This document shows, one piece after another, positions 1 through 11,165 of a stretch of 64,000 nt of DNA; position 1 is the first letter of the stretch, and the number at the start of each line of letters is the position of its first letter. The stretch lies in contig KN817601.1 of the NCBI GenBank assembly GCA_000827495.1, forward strand, positions 3,823 to 67,822, given 5' to 3'. A program made the position numbers and the translations under genes. Source of the stretch: Hypholoma sublateritium FD-334 SS-4. Its lineage: Eukaryota; Basidiomycota; Agaricomycetes; Agaricales; Strophariaceae. The notes beneath the pieces are model-generated. The model searched no databases. It worked only from the letters and a program-made list of their open reading frames with translations, and was not told the DNA's origin.

Positions 1-11
1 CCCCCCCCCCG

Positions 12-560
12 CCGTTCCAACACCCAGCGGAGCCGCGCCACCCCTACAGCTCGTAACCTGGCTATTAGCCCACCATCGCCACGATGACGCTCGCGCCGGC
101 GCCGCTCTTCGCCTCTCCAACTTGGTTATCAACCCACCATCGCCACGACGACGCTCGCGCCGGCGCTGTTCTTCGCCGCTCCGTCCCACCAGCACCCATG
201 GGCGGCCTACAATACGCACAAAGCCCACACTCCATCAACGCTCCGCGCCGGAACCGAAACCTCCGATCCAACAGCGCGAATCTGCGTGAATCTGCGGCCC
301 CCCCCTCGTCCCACCAGCACCCATGGGCGGCCTACAATACGCACAAGCCCACACTCCATCAACGCTCCGCGCCGGAACCGAAACCTCCGATCCAACAGCG
401 CGAATCTGCGTGAATCTGCGCCCCCCCCCCCTTGCCGTTCCAACACCCAGCGGGGCCGCTCCGGCACTGTTCTTCGCCTCTCCAACCTAGTCGTCAACCC
501 ACCATCGCCACGATGACGCTCGCGCCGGCGCTGTTCTTCGCCGCTCCGCCCCACTAGTAC
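12..560. repeat. GC-rich tandem repeat block
   Basis: Several nested direct repeats are visible. A motif beginning CCCACCATCGCCACGA occurs near 68, 134 and 497, followed by near-identical CGCTCGCGCCGGCG. A unit of roughly 120 bp containing ACCCATGGGCGGCCTACAA is present twice (about 188-302 and 313-420). The start of the window (CCGTTCCAACACCCAGCGG, about 13) recurs at about 433, so the whole block is a larger imperfect duplication of about 420 bp. Homopolymer C runs at 1-10, around 300 and at 421-431 separate the units. The open frames across it are low-complexity and change with each unit, so I do not call a gene. It could be a minisatellite or the edge of a longer array to the left. Confidence 0.75.
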
Positions 561-649
561 CCGTAGGCACCCTTCAACACCCACAAAGCTCGCACTCCAT
601 TCGCATCTCGCGCGTGCTTCGGGTGCTCTCTGCTTCGCCGTGCGCACCT

Positions 650-1448
650 GGCGAATTCCGACCGTGCCGCGAAGCCAGCATACACTTCAAACGTCACCAT
701 GCGCTTCAAAACTCGCGCAGGCGGCAGGCCCTCTGGCACCAAGAGCACCGCAATGGCGCCTGCGCGAGCTCGTGGGCGCGCCGTCGTATGGAATGTTCTA
801 AGTTACCATCCACTAGTCACTAGAATTGTTTAATAAACAACGGCGTCAGCGTGCGCCGGAGATGGTGCAGAGAGTTTTCGTTGTGCAGGTCGTCCTGCAT
901 GCCGTCGGCCCGAAGTCGACGTTTTTAGTAAGCCCCGTGATGCCAGATAGTTCCACCTGAGAGGGCAGGCCAGCGGGCGCACAGGAGAATAACGATCAAG
1001 TTCAATGGGCGTATTATTTACTCCGTTTCCAACACGGCGTTGTGGGACCACCAAACCTACTCCAGATCAGCGTGGCCCGACGAACATCCATCGTACACGC
1101 ACAGCAGTTGGAGGGTATGCCGTGTTCATGCTGCACCGTTTGCCCATGCCATGTGTTGCGGCTGCGGCTGCTGTGCATATTAAGGATCTTTAAGTTCAAC
1201 GACAACATCTAAAGCCATGCCGAAGGTAATTACATACTCCTATTCACTGATTCGTGCCATTACTAACTAGAACCATACGTAGCCGACATGAGGCAGCAAC
1301 AGGAATCTCGGCCACTGGACAAGCTATTTTAGAATTGTTGAAAATCGGCATAAAATGGCTTCCCCAGTACCTACCAATATCGCTCCCCCCAACCCCATCC
1401 CATTGCCTACAGCTAGTAAGTCCCTTATACCCCACTTCTATACCGCGG
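650..1448. other. no gene recognised
   Basis: No convincing open frame or motif is visible. It contains the upstream flank of the dioxygenase gene; a short ATG-led open stretch with a GT donor at about 1217-1226 could be an early leader exon, but I cannot join it in frame to the main coding exons. Confidence 0.4.
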
Positions 1449-1540
1449 CTGCCTTTGCCTCCGCCTGCTCCGTGCTTTGTCGGGCGAGGCCACCCCTGGC
1501 TCCGGACGAGAAAACACGGAGCAGACGGGCGGAAAGGCAG
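1449..1540. repeat. near-perfect 44-bp inverted repeat (hairpin)
   Basis: The two arms, about 1449-1493 and 1497-1540, are imperfect reverse complements with only a few bases between them. Both contain CTGCTCCGTG and a CTGCCTTT end. Such a compact palindrome is unlike the surrounding sequence; it could be a small foldback element, a solo terminal structure of the adjacent KDZ locus, or an intronic hairpin in the dioxygenase leader. Its role is unknown. Confidence 0.7.
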
Positions 1541-1628
1541 GTTGAGTGCAGTTGTGGCCATTAATGCCAACAAGTTGCTGATCGATGCCCGTACAGGCCT
1601 TTCTTCTCATCCATGGATAATCTAGCAG

Positions 1629-1722
1629 GCATTCCAAGGTAAATTGGCCCAATTTCATCAGTTCGAGGCTAATATTTCGAAATACAAACAGCGGGCGGCC
1701 TGTTTTAGTGCGTCTACGCCAG
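1629..1722 (+). other. possible upstream exon of the TET/JBP gene
   Basis: An open stretch preceded by AG (CAG at 1626-1628) ends at a GT donor at 1723. A 91-bp intron 1723-1813 ending CAG would join it in frame (GG/GA codon) to sequence leading into the ATG at 1837. The composition (AFQGKLAQFHQ, then FEANISKYKQRAA) is protein-like. I could not connect it to an initiator ATG further left, so it may instead be a UTR or chance open frame. Confidence 0.35.
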
Positions 1723-1836
1723 GTACGACCTCCGGATTGGGCGGCCCAGCGCTCCCAAGCCACACCCATTCGAGAATCGAAAGTTAACCAGCTACTGCTG
1801 CAGACACGTTCAGGAGCCGAATTCTCCCCATTCACC

Positions 1837-3269
1837 ATGGAAGCCATCGACGTAGAAGAGGGATGCGGGCCCGGCATCCATGAACTACTGAAGGCTGCTG
1901 TGGTATTGGAAGAAAACCCGGACCCACAAGATGCCGACCCCGGAGTCGAAGGGGAGGACCCTGACGGCGATGAAGACCCAGCATCTAGCAGCCCAGCAGG
2001 CCCAAAAAACGCTGCCCAGAGCCTTTCCGGGGACACACCGCCCAGCGCCGTTCCTCAGTCGCGCGGAAGTCGGCAGCGCAAACGGAAGCGCGAAGCAAAA
2101 ATCTTGAAGCACGGGTACCGCCCCTCGCCCATAGGCCTCAAGCGCCACATCCGCACGGCTACCTCAGTGAAAGCTGACCTCGATATCGAAAACTTGCCGG
2201 CTACCTCCTGCGGTTACGCTGCTACTGGCCACACGCCACCCAAACCCGCCCTCCCCGCCGCCATTCAGGCCTTAGTAGATCAGGGGTACGAGGTTGTTAA
2301 AAACGACGGAAAGTAAGCAGGTTTTAGTCCATCCCGCTTAAACATTTACTAATTATCACCGTAGGACTTGCAAAGTTTTTGTAGGCCCAGACAATCGCAT
2401 TTTTGCCGTGGCGGCCGGGCAACCATGCGACCCAACTTACAAAGAAGACCACGACGACGTCTGTCGCGCATTTCTCGATGTGGGGGCGCGTTTGAGCTAC
2501 CGCGATTCTGAACTTAACCACAAACGCGGCAACTTCCCAGCCGTCAACATTGGTGTGACCCATTCGCGGGGCACGAAGCACCCCGTTTTCTTGAAATCAG
2601 ACCATCAAGAAGCCATTGACGAATTGTTGGAGATGAAAGGCCTCCAGAGAATGGCTAAATTTGCCAATGGTGCGTTTTCTTTATCACCAGCACCAAAGCA
2701 TGGCCTAAAACTTCTTTATAGCTGCATTTGCTACATGGGCACCCAACCTTTATTCATACTACAAACGCTACACCGACAAGCTTTTCGAACAGATGCCTAA
2801 ATTGCCGCGCGTCTTTGGTGGAAAGTCTGTCTTCCCATGCGTCGCATTCAACTTCGGCCCTCGCGTGTGCACCGTGAGCCACCGTGATCAACTCAACTTG
2901 TCGTTCCGCTGGTGCTCCATCCAAGCGCTGGGCTGGTTTGACCCTGAACTTGGTGGGCACCTTGTGCTGGACGACATCAAGAAGATCATTGAATTCCCAG
3001 CGGGCTCGCTCATTCTAATTCCTTCCGCCACCCTCACCCATCGCAATCTTCCTGTTCAAGACCATGAGGTGCGGATGTCATTTACCCAATTTTGCTCGGG
3101 CGGAATATTTCGCTTTGTAGACAACAGCTTCCTCACGCAAAACGAACTAAAGGAAAAAGACCCGCAGGCCTATCAGGAAATCATGGAGAAGAAAAAATCG
3201 CGATGGAATTTGGGGCTATCGTTATGGAGCAAGCTTCCGGATGTGGTTCAAGTAGTCACCAGTGTCTGA
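1837..3269 (+). CDS. TET/JBP-family 2-oxoglutarate/Fe(II) dioxygenase
   Basis: Predicted exons are 1837-2312, 2365-2669 and 2722-3269 (introns of 52 bp each, GT..AG), giving 442 residues in one open frame. The N-terminal 160 residues are acidic then basic (a QRKRKREAK stretch near residue 85), suggesting nuclear entry and DNA contact. The C-terminal half is a double-stranded beta-helix dioxygenase domain. The Fe-binding pair is in SHRDQ (His about 314, Asp about 316), the distal His in LTHRN (about 367), and the 2-oxoglutarate Arg in EVRMSFTQF (about 378); FNFGPR, GGHLVL and FRFVD complete the family pattern. Enzymes of this family oxidise 5-methylcytosine or thymine in DNA. In basidiomycetes they are expanded and often sit beside KDZ transposases (established by Iyer and colleagues, 2014), as here, where it converges on one. 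Additional 5' exons are possible. Substrate and activity are inferred, not shown. Confidence 0.85.
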
Positions 3270-3898
3270 ATTGGCCGCAACATGGCCTCTGCGCTCGTTT
3301 CTGCAGCTTGAACTCCTTGTTCTTCAATTTGGCGCTGGGTTCTGCGTTTAATCAGCACGACGTTCCTAATATTGCACATAGAACAATGTATTTGTAACAC
3401 TATAATGCGAAGTCTACCTTGTTGGACCGTCATGGCCTTCCTGAAGTATGAACAGCCTTAAAAAATATGATTAGCATTTGACTATTTTTTGTGCGGGTCA
3501 TTGCAGCTGCAGCGATGGTATTTGGTTTCTAACTACGAATCTTACTTGGGTTCTTACGATTTCGTGGCCCTCGTCTGACTTTTACTAAACTCAGTTTTAA
3601 CCTCGCATAAAATTTACATCGACTAAAAGCTGCAATTAACTACATCTTGAATATATAATTACTATCTCAAAGCAAGGGACTGACGCATTGTTATGCAATT
3701 TTCTGTGTTCACTGACAATCATTTTATCACATTATAACTCCGCTTTAATTTATGTAAATTTAGAAAGATCTGCGCTGTCATGAGCGCACTGGCTGTTCGC
3801 CAGATATTTCAAGTTTTCATAAGTCTTTGCCACTGCGACAATCCTTCAAAACAAAAACCTTTGAAGCCTCTTAGACACCAAGAAACTCAAGACTATAT
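3270..3898. other. AT-rich intergenic stretch, no gene seen
   Basis: This lies between two convergent 3' ends. It is markedly more AT-rich than the flanks and has no sustained coding frame. It presumably holds the polyadenylation signals of both genes. Confidence 0.6.
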
Positions 3899-4602
3899 TT
3901 ATTTCCCATACTGTATGGGGTACTTCGCTTGATACATGAACTCTTTCGCTGCATAGCGCTGCCAAACCTCTTGGGCATCGACCATTGCGTAGCACAGAAT
4001 TTCCTCGACCCAGCCCAAGACCTCATTGACCTCCTTTGTGACCTCGGATGCCCTTTGGTACTCTTCGGTGACTCCTGCCAGTGCGTATACTTCATTTTCA
4101 TACCGGTAAGCTGACTTTTGCAACCTCCCTATTCTGACTGCTTTGTCGTGTATTAGATCCTTGTCAAGGTTCTCCAGGAAGGCTGAGCAAATCTGCTCGA
4201 CGTATTTCCATGGGGCACCTTCAGTCGCCTTATTCAAGCAGCGGCGCACTCTTTCCACGCCTTCCATCCATGATTCAAGTGGGTCAAGCGGTACTGTCGC
4301 AGACTGTGCTGCAGGTGTAGGTTCCTCTTTTCTGCAAAGAAAATCGAGCTGAAGACTGCATTCATTGATTGAATTGCTTTCCTACCTTTTAGCTTGGTGC
4401 AGGTGAGTATAAACCTTTCGCCTCTTCTTGTTAATTAAATGTTTTTTTCTGCATAGAAACAACATAGAAATCTCGATTAGTGGTGATTCGTGAAGCCTAT
4501 GTTTGGTGCGTATAGCACATACCTTTCATAATGCCGCTTACTTTTTTCTCTGTTAGCTGCTGCTCTGTCCTCAGCACTATGGTACAAGCGCGGGCGGCCC
4601 AT
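3899..4602 (-). CDS. small basic protein with MGRPRLYH N-terminus, unknown function
   Basis: Three exons, 4602-4523, 4448-4386 and 4331-3899, join with consistent phases into 191 residues. The N-terminal 45 residues form a strongly basic segment: GRPRLYH, then AANREKSKRHYERKK and INKKRRK. From memory this GRP..LYH....AANR.KSK..Y pattern recurs in many short agaricomycete proteins; it resembles a basic DNA-binding helix, but I do not know a named domain for it. The rest is acidic-helical (ESWMEGVERVRRCLNKA, EVNEVLGWVEEIL) and may be a coiled or helical bundle. It lies between the TET/JBP gene and the KDZ transposase, on the transposase strand, so it may be cargo or an accessory protein of the same element. 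That link is inference from position only. Confidence 0.7.
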
Positions 4603-5638
4603 CTGGAATCTGGGTGAAGGCAAGATCGATCTTGGCGCAAAGCAGCGATGCTTGATTAAGGCAACTCCCTATCCGCTCGAGCTGGGTCCGTCCATTTCAA
4701 CTCCGTTTGATTAAGCTGACGCGCCAGCCATAAAAGATTCTCAGTCAACGTCTACCTTTTGGCACCCACCACCATCTCTCTCATCACCAAGTCCTCAAAT
4801 TTCTATGGTACGGTCAACTTTTGCGCTTGATTCAATTACAGATTCTCAATTATTGTACTCCTCCAGGGAGCATCCGTCGAACATCTTGCGGAGCAGTTGC
4901 TGCTGATTGACGCCCTTGCACCGTATCTTCGCCATCTTAAAAGTTGCGATGCGGATACGTTCTTCGAACGCCTCTTTGACCTCTGGTTTCTTCGATGGCG
5001 ACTCAAGCTGCAAGACTTTGGTGGAAACATCAGCCGCTTGAATAAAGGCATGCGGCGCAAGATGGAGGTACGAAATCCGCGTTGTATGCAAGCAGCAATT
5101 GACCGACAGTCTTTTCTGCAGTGGGTCAGAGAGGAGCTCATATTTGCAGCGTCCTTGGCTCCTGAAGGACCAACACAGTTCAGCTGGACGACTTACATGA
5201 TGATAGCTGAAGCGCGACGGGGGATTACTGCCAAGGTGCGATCTATTATTTTATTACTCCTCTTCAATATCGAGACCTAACAGCACCATCAGAGAAAATT
5301 TAGAGATCACGACGACGATGAGAACGAGCGCCCGCGAATTAGACCCAGGCCCAGGCCCAGGCCCCGCAAAATTGAAGCTAGCTCCGATAGTACTTGTATT
5401 TAGTTCAGCTGCCATACAATATCTATAAAAATATATTACCAAATTTTATCGCTTATTATCATTTCGTGGTCGTATTCAATGTAAAGCACTTGTTCCTACT
5501 GTTGAGATGGAACGGCGCCGACAGTACGCGGAACATATTTAGCAAATGTTCATTGCACAAGATGACGAATTGCCACAATCAAAGATGGTGGACAAGTAGT
5601 GTATTTTGTACGATGAGCAAGTAACATACTGAGTGCTA
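4603..5638. other. coding-like region open on both strands, gene not resolved
   Basis: Between about 4846 and 5280 both strands are open. The + strand reads helix-rich sequence (EHLAEQLLLIDALAPYL) for about 130 codons; the - strand reads SPSKKPEVKEAFEERIR to a stop near 4846 and has good intron signals (GTAAGT at about 5203, CTGAC and CAG at about 5120). Neither strand has a clear initiator ATG. It may be a further exon set of the KDZ locus or a decayed gene. From 5281 to 5638 I see only AT-rich sequence and the tail of the transposase gene. Confidence 0.35.
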
Positions 5639-8600
5639 CTACCTAGAAGGCCAAATCATGCGCTTTTTACGAGGAACAGCAGGCTGCACTGACTGGCCTG
5701 GGTACGGAATGATATCTGGCTCTGGGAACGTATACTCGAATGGGGTGGTGATGTGCCTACTGCCTGTATCGAGCCATTCAAGGTCGCTAGCAGTCATCGC
5801 GAGAGTAAGCCTAGCGGCATTATTATCTACATCGTCACCATTTTCTTCATCGCAGTCAGAGAAGCTGCTGTGCGCGCTTTCTCCGGGATTCTGGACTTGG
5901 TCCTGAGAAGCGAGTTAAAACACTGGAGGAAAAGGATAATAGGCGGGCTCTTACCGGGTGAGCACGGTCATACGCAGCAGTATGAAGTGCATGTTCCCAG
6001 TGCTGAGATGGAACAGTGTTGACGGTGCCGATGGCAGCAGCTGTAACGTGAGTACGAAGCTAAATTATATCGAGTCAGGTGTAAACATCTTGTGAAAAAT
6101 GAGTGAACATACCTTGGCAAGGGCGTCCTTGGTGCTCTCTTCAGGCCAACGATCGCAATATAACCAGTTTGCGGCGGCAAAATACTTTTCAAGGTTGTCG
6201 TCTTTCTTTGCTTGGTGGTAGAACGTTGCAATATATTTTGCAAACACCCATTGCGCATTGGTCAACGACTCAGACCCTGAAATCTCCCCCGAGATATCCT
6301 CATTTTCAGGAGGGCAGGACATCTCCAATGCAAAGTCAGAGCCGTTTGGTGGATATTGTCGCAGAATGACTCACGGTGCTGTCCAAGATATAGCTTAGAC
6401 TTTAGTGCGGTGCAGTGGATGGTGTTGGATACCAGTGGCTTGCGAAGCGGTGTTTGCTCCTGCACGTCGAAGGCTTGCAGGAATTCTCTTTTAACGATAA
6501 GGTTGCTATGATCTGACATCGAAGCGGGGTAAATAAGGCACTGAGTTCATCATTTATGTAGGTGATATAGCACAAATTAAGTTTCGCAAAGCGATCCTCC
6601 AAGAAGGCATTGTACCTTCGTTGACTGTTCGAGCACTGGTACCATATCCCCTTAAAATGCATGTGATCCATAATAAGACCCACAGTCCACAGTCATATCC
6701 ATTTGACTGGACGGCCTCAACCTCGTAAACAGTTTAGTAAAGCTGAATATATTGACAAGGAGATCACTTACAATGACAGGCTTCGCAACCCAGCCTGTTG
6801 CAACAGTGGCCATAGGATGTCCGTACTGATTTGCCAGCTGAATCAATCGGGAAAGGAAGATGGAAACGCTCTGTAGAAGGGCGTCAGAACGAAGCTAATT
6901 AATCAAAATTAGGAAGTACCTTAATATCTTCGTTCCATGATGCCTTCCCAGCTAGGCTGTCAAAAACATGGACTTCGCTATGTTGAAGATATAGGACGGC
7001 CAAGACCCAATGGCGCTCAGTCTGCCTATGGATGGGAATTATCCACACATCCTTTTCCCAAAACTTATGGCGGTGTGTGCTTCTCCACAGCTCAGAATCG
7101 GAAGCTTGGTATCGAATTCGGTTGAGGTCGTAAGTCGAAAAGATTGTGCATCGACCTGCAGTGATTTGGTGCTGGGGATCCCTGATAAATAGTGCTTGTA
7201 GGAGTTTTGGTAGTCCATTCATGCAGACGTCATTGAGAAGGCCATCCTTTGTGCTCAGAATCTGAAGTTCAGCAGAGCCTAGATCAAAGGCTTGGGATCG
7301 AGAGTGGTCCCGGCGTTTGTTATCGATTTGCAGTGTTTTTGCTTGGTTTATGAAACGAATCAGATTGACGTCCTCTTCAAGATTCTGAATAAACAGTAAA
7401 TATCAGTTGTTCGTCATAACGGCAGAGTCAAATCTTACCGGTTCTATCCAGGAAAAACTCATAGCGCCTTCGCAATATTCCATAACAGGGCCATCTTCGC
7501 TTTCAGCCTTTTTCGTCTGGGAAACCTCGATAAAGACAATGTCCTCTTCATCTGAAATATCTTGTGCTGGAGGATTACGCTGTGGGGGATCTTCTTCATC
7601 GTCGCTCTCATCCTGCTCAAACATCTCTGAGGCAATGATGGCCCCCTCTTCCTCATCTCGCGCTAGAAGCTCATGGTGTGGGAGGTTCTCGTCCGGTTGG
7701 TTGTGATTGTCTTGGCCTTCAAAAGCGTTCGCAACATAGGTCCACTTGAATACCGGTTCTACATGACCCGTTAACTTTGAAGCAACTGAGGATGCCTCTG
7801 AAACGTGAGAGTCGTATCGGATCGAAGATGCCAAAGGGTTTGACCATCTTGTCTTTAAATGGAGGAGGTGGTCGCGATATTGCCCTAGTTGAATGTAGAA
7901 TGGGTTGCCTTGGGTATATTCAGCACGTATTCAGAAGTTTACAGCAGTGTACTCACATTTAGGCGTCCTAATTGCCAGCTCAACAGCCCCTAGCTCTCTG
8001 CGAAACCACATACACATGTTATCAGCTTCTTGACCGAGTCGGCGTTGCTCTTCAATACATCGGTCCAGTTTAATCATTGCGCGGATTCCCGCCCGAATAT
8101 CAGGGTCATCCAGCCAGGGCTGCTGTATTGTCTCTGAAGTGCTGACCCATACGTCTTCCATTAAATCGGACCGATCTCGGAGGTCCGCCAACGTTGTGGG
8201 AAGAGGAAGGGGTAAAGGTATATTCCAGGCTGGATCGTACATATTTTCTAGTTTGGCACAGTAGACGTTGAACTTTCTGATCGCAGATAATAGCGCCGGC
8301 GTCCTTTTGGCAATGGCTTTTCGTGTCTGCTGATGAAGCTTTGTTCCTAGGTCTCGCTGTAAGTATCGGAGTAGATTAGGAAAAACAGATATTACTCACC
8401 AAGTGCTTGATTTCGCCCGCCAACTGCTTGGTCCAGCCTATCCCACTCGAAGAAGCTTCCAATAGCCCGCTTTCTGACGTTTATCTTGAGGTCATGAGCC
8501 ATTAGGAGAGTTCGTACAAACTCCAGTGTCGCTCCTTTCAGGTCGGGATAGGAATCATGAATATTTAGCGAAACATACAGCGCCTCAACCTTGTTTGAAA

Positions 8601-11165
8601 ATGTCGTATGCATCTCTAAAAGGCCTTTGAGAATGTTCTTTGACTCTTCAGGTGTTGCCGATGTTGCCAGTGTCGCCTTAGCAGTATTGATTGCCTTTTC
8701 CACCGTGTCGAGATCCCCCTGGAGGCTCAGAACAGTGTCCAACTCTTTTTTCAATCTGGACGGCGCATCTAAAAGGGGGCATGCGGTAAGTTCAATGCAA
8801 CCAGAAAATATATAATAACTGCTCTTACGTGCTCTAATGGATGACTGCGCAGTCTTTTGAAGATCCCATTGGGCACGCAGGTTTGATACTGACATCCCAC
8901 ACTTTGCTATAACTTCCCTCGATTTTTTGCTTTGTTCTTCAACGCCTATGCGGCGGCGTCGCTTGAGCCATTCGCCGAGTTCGCACCTCAAATCGTATGC
9001 GATTGCGGAAAGCTGCCGATCTGTTAGCCAAATTCGACGAGCTTGCTGGAAGAAATTAGAATTGTGAGCGGCGTACATCGCGATCATAGTACATGGAGTA
9101 GACTTACTGATGATGTCCTCACAAGAATGATGAGTTTTCGCAGGCGTGACCATGTCCGTTCGACGCCCTCTCCATCAGTCAGGCCTAACCCTCGACAGAG
9201 TCGAGGATTGTACATAAGCTGGCACGACCATTGGTGGCCGTAAGCATGCATTGCCGTCGTGACAAATTGAACACGAGGACGAATGTGAACTGGAAGGATC
9301 TCGTACTGGAATATAAAATCAGGGATTGCTTCTGCAAGAAGGTAGGGACACTTACCATTTGGACGCTTCGATCAAGAACACAACCAATATCGTATAGCAC
9401 TGTAACTGTTGCATTCGGCGGGATTCGACTGAAAAACCATAAAATAAGAGCAATGGCATATTTTTGTTGCTCCCCCGGCATATCAATATTTGCGAAGAAC
9501 AAGGGAATGTCATGCCGGCAGACAAGGGACATCCAGCCCATGTCATCATAGCGCCCTTGATGAGGTACCGATTTTTTCTTGTCTCCATCGGCGGCGTCGT
9601 GTGACTTTTCACATTCGTCAACAGCTGAGTCGGGGACTTTGGGATTTCGACTCTTCGGAGGTGATTTCCTTGCTTGAAGGATCGTATCGCCAACGCGATC
9701 AACAAACGATTTGGGTATGACGTGTCTGGGTTCATGAAATTCAATGCCTTTTCCTCCTGAGACGAGATGACGATGATGAAAATTGCCATCCGTTGCGATC
9801 TGGAAATCCCCACCGCTTTGAGAATAATATGTTAATCTTTTTTGTATACGTAGAACTTCAGGTACACGTACTCTTCAAGCGGCCTCCCATGTTTGGCCCC
9901 TCCAAAACAAGCTGGACATAGTTGGCGAAGTTCTCGCATACACTCTTCTGGGGATACCGTGACAGCTGGTGGAGAAGACGGTGGTGATACTGATGGGTTT
10001 GGCGGTAGTGGATTCGGAGAATCGGTAGCGAGAGTGATATGAGGTGGTGGCGGGACGTCTGGAACTTTTGAGAGATCTGGATCGAACGGAGGTGTCGGAA
10101 TGGTGGGAGGGATGGAGAGCTGCGCTTGTAGATAGGTATCGGCTTGCTCTAACAAGGAGTCGGTATGTTTTTCTACCAGCACTCGTAAGCCGTCAAGCCA
10201 CTGTGCCGCATACCCCATTCCTCTGCGAAATGGTTCTTTGTATCTTTCACCCTGTCTATTATATCAGAAAACACGTAAGGAAGAATTTACCCTAACACTA
10301 ACTTTGTTATTGACAAGGAATAAGCCTCGTCGGTTATAAAAGGTATTGAGCGCTGCAGCCATTGCATTGACGGCGTCGCAGGAGCGCTCAAAAAGAGCAC
10401 TGTAGAAGTCCAAAAGCTCAATGGAAATGGCCATTCGAATCTGATCTGGGGCTGTTGGGAATAACCCATTGCGCACAAGGGTCTTCGCGAGATTTTGGCA
10501 TGCGCAATGATTAATCTTCAGGGTCTTGAAGTCTGCAATTACAGTTTTTCAAACACGAAAGGGATGACGTATAAGTTATATTATTGGTACATACGGTCAT
10601 AGTACAAACATAAGACAGTTGTTTCCGATGTCTCACAGCATGATGCCTTGTCCTTGCAGGCAGCGGCTAAGTCCCCTGCAACTGCGCGAGCAGGTTTTCC
10701 AATCGAATCCGACGTATACGCAAGAAGGGGTTCAATAAGTGTAGGGAGAATGACGCGCCATTTGCAGTAGAGGTTGACGGAGCGATAGTCGGGGATGAGA
10801 CGTCTACTTTTGGTGGGCTTCGTTACAGGCGTCGAATGCTCAACAGGCGCACTCGAGGCATTTGGGCCAGACTTGTCCAAGTCACGGTCTTCGTCTACCC
10901 ATTCGCTGTCGGGGTCTACTTCCATCTCGTAGCTAGTTGGGCCATTGGAGCTCGGAGTGGCCGTGGTTGGTGCAGAGGGCGAGAGAAGTTCGTCTAGCTC
11001 TTTCTTAGCTCGGCGCCGCCTTGCATCCAAGTCAAAGAAAATGGTTGCGGTTTGTTCAAGTTTCCTCTTGGACGCACGCTTCTGTGGACTGACAAGATGC
11101 GTTCCTGGGCCATAGTTTGCGGCGGGTTGACGAGCGCGATATTTGGAAAGCGTCGCAGGATTCAT
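5639..11165 (-). CDS. KDZ-superfamily DNA transposase with Ulp1-like protease domain
   Basis: Sixteen exons join in one frame: 11165-10595, 10532-10303, 10251-9872, 9815-9356, 9305-9108, 9045-8829, 8768-8400, 8352-7957, 7908-7439, 7384-6920, 6870-6772, 6721-6574, 6512-6375, 6276-6113, 6002-5955, 5902-5639. They give 1538 residues, or 1619 if the ATG at 11408 is used. The order is: basic N-terminus; KDZ-associated cysteine cluster (SCCE, CLYYD, HCAC, then CPACFGG near 380); transposase core with DGNFHHRH (Asp about 403), CRHDIPLFFANID, YDIGC (Asp about 536) and GEGVERTW (Glu 593-596); helical region with RRIWLTDRQ; acidic linker (QDESDDEEDPP); C48 protease with RHWVL (His about 1222), VHVFDSL (Asp about 1239) and QSNGYDCG (Gln about 1290, Cys about 1296); acidic tail. 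Kyakuja-Dileera-Zisupton elements with Ulp1 domains are known in fungi. The junctions at 6574/6512 and 6375/6276 are the least certain. All catalytic residues are present and no frame break was found. Confidence 0.88.

Noticed and set aside
1425..2036. 203-codon - strand open frame rich in Ser and Pro
   Set aside because: It is antisense to the acidic, Pro-rich N-terminus of the dioxygenase, which is supported by splice-consistent downstream exons.
4566..4713. Open + strand frame reading KRGRPIWNLGEGK to a stop at 4713
   Set aside because: It lies opposite the first exon of the MGRPRLYH gene, whose start, splice sites and phases all agree on the - strand.
5495..6035. Similar short sequences (GAGATGGAAC then CGGTGCCGA-like) near 5505 and 6005
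   Set aside because: The match is too short and imperfect to call a duplication; the second lies at an intron/exon edge of the transposase.
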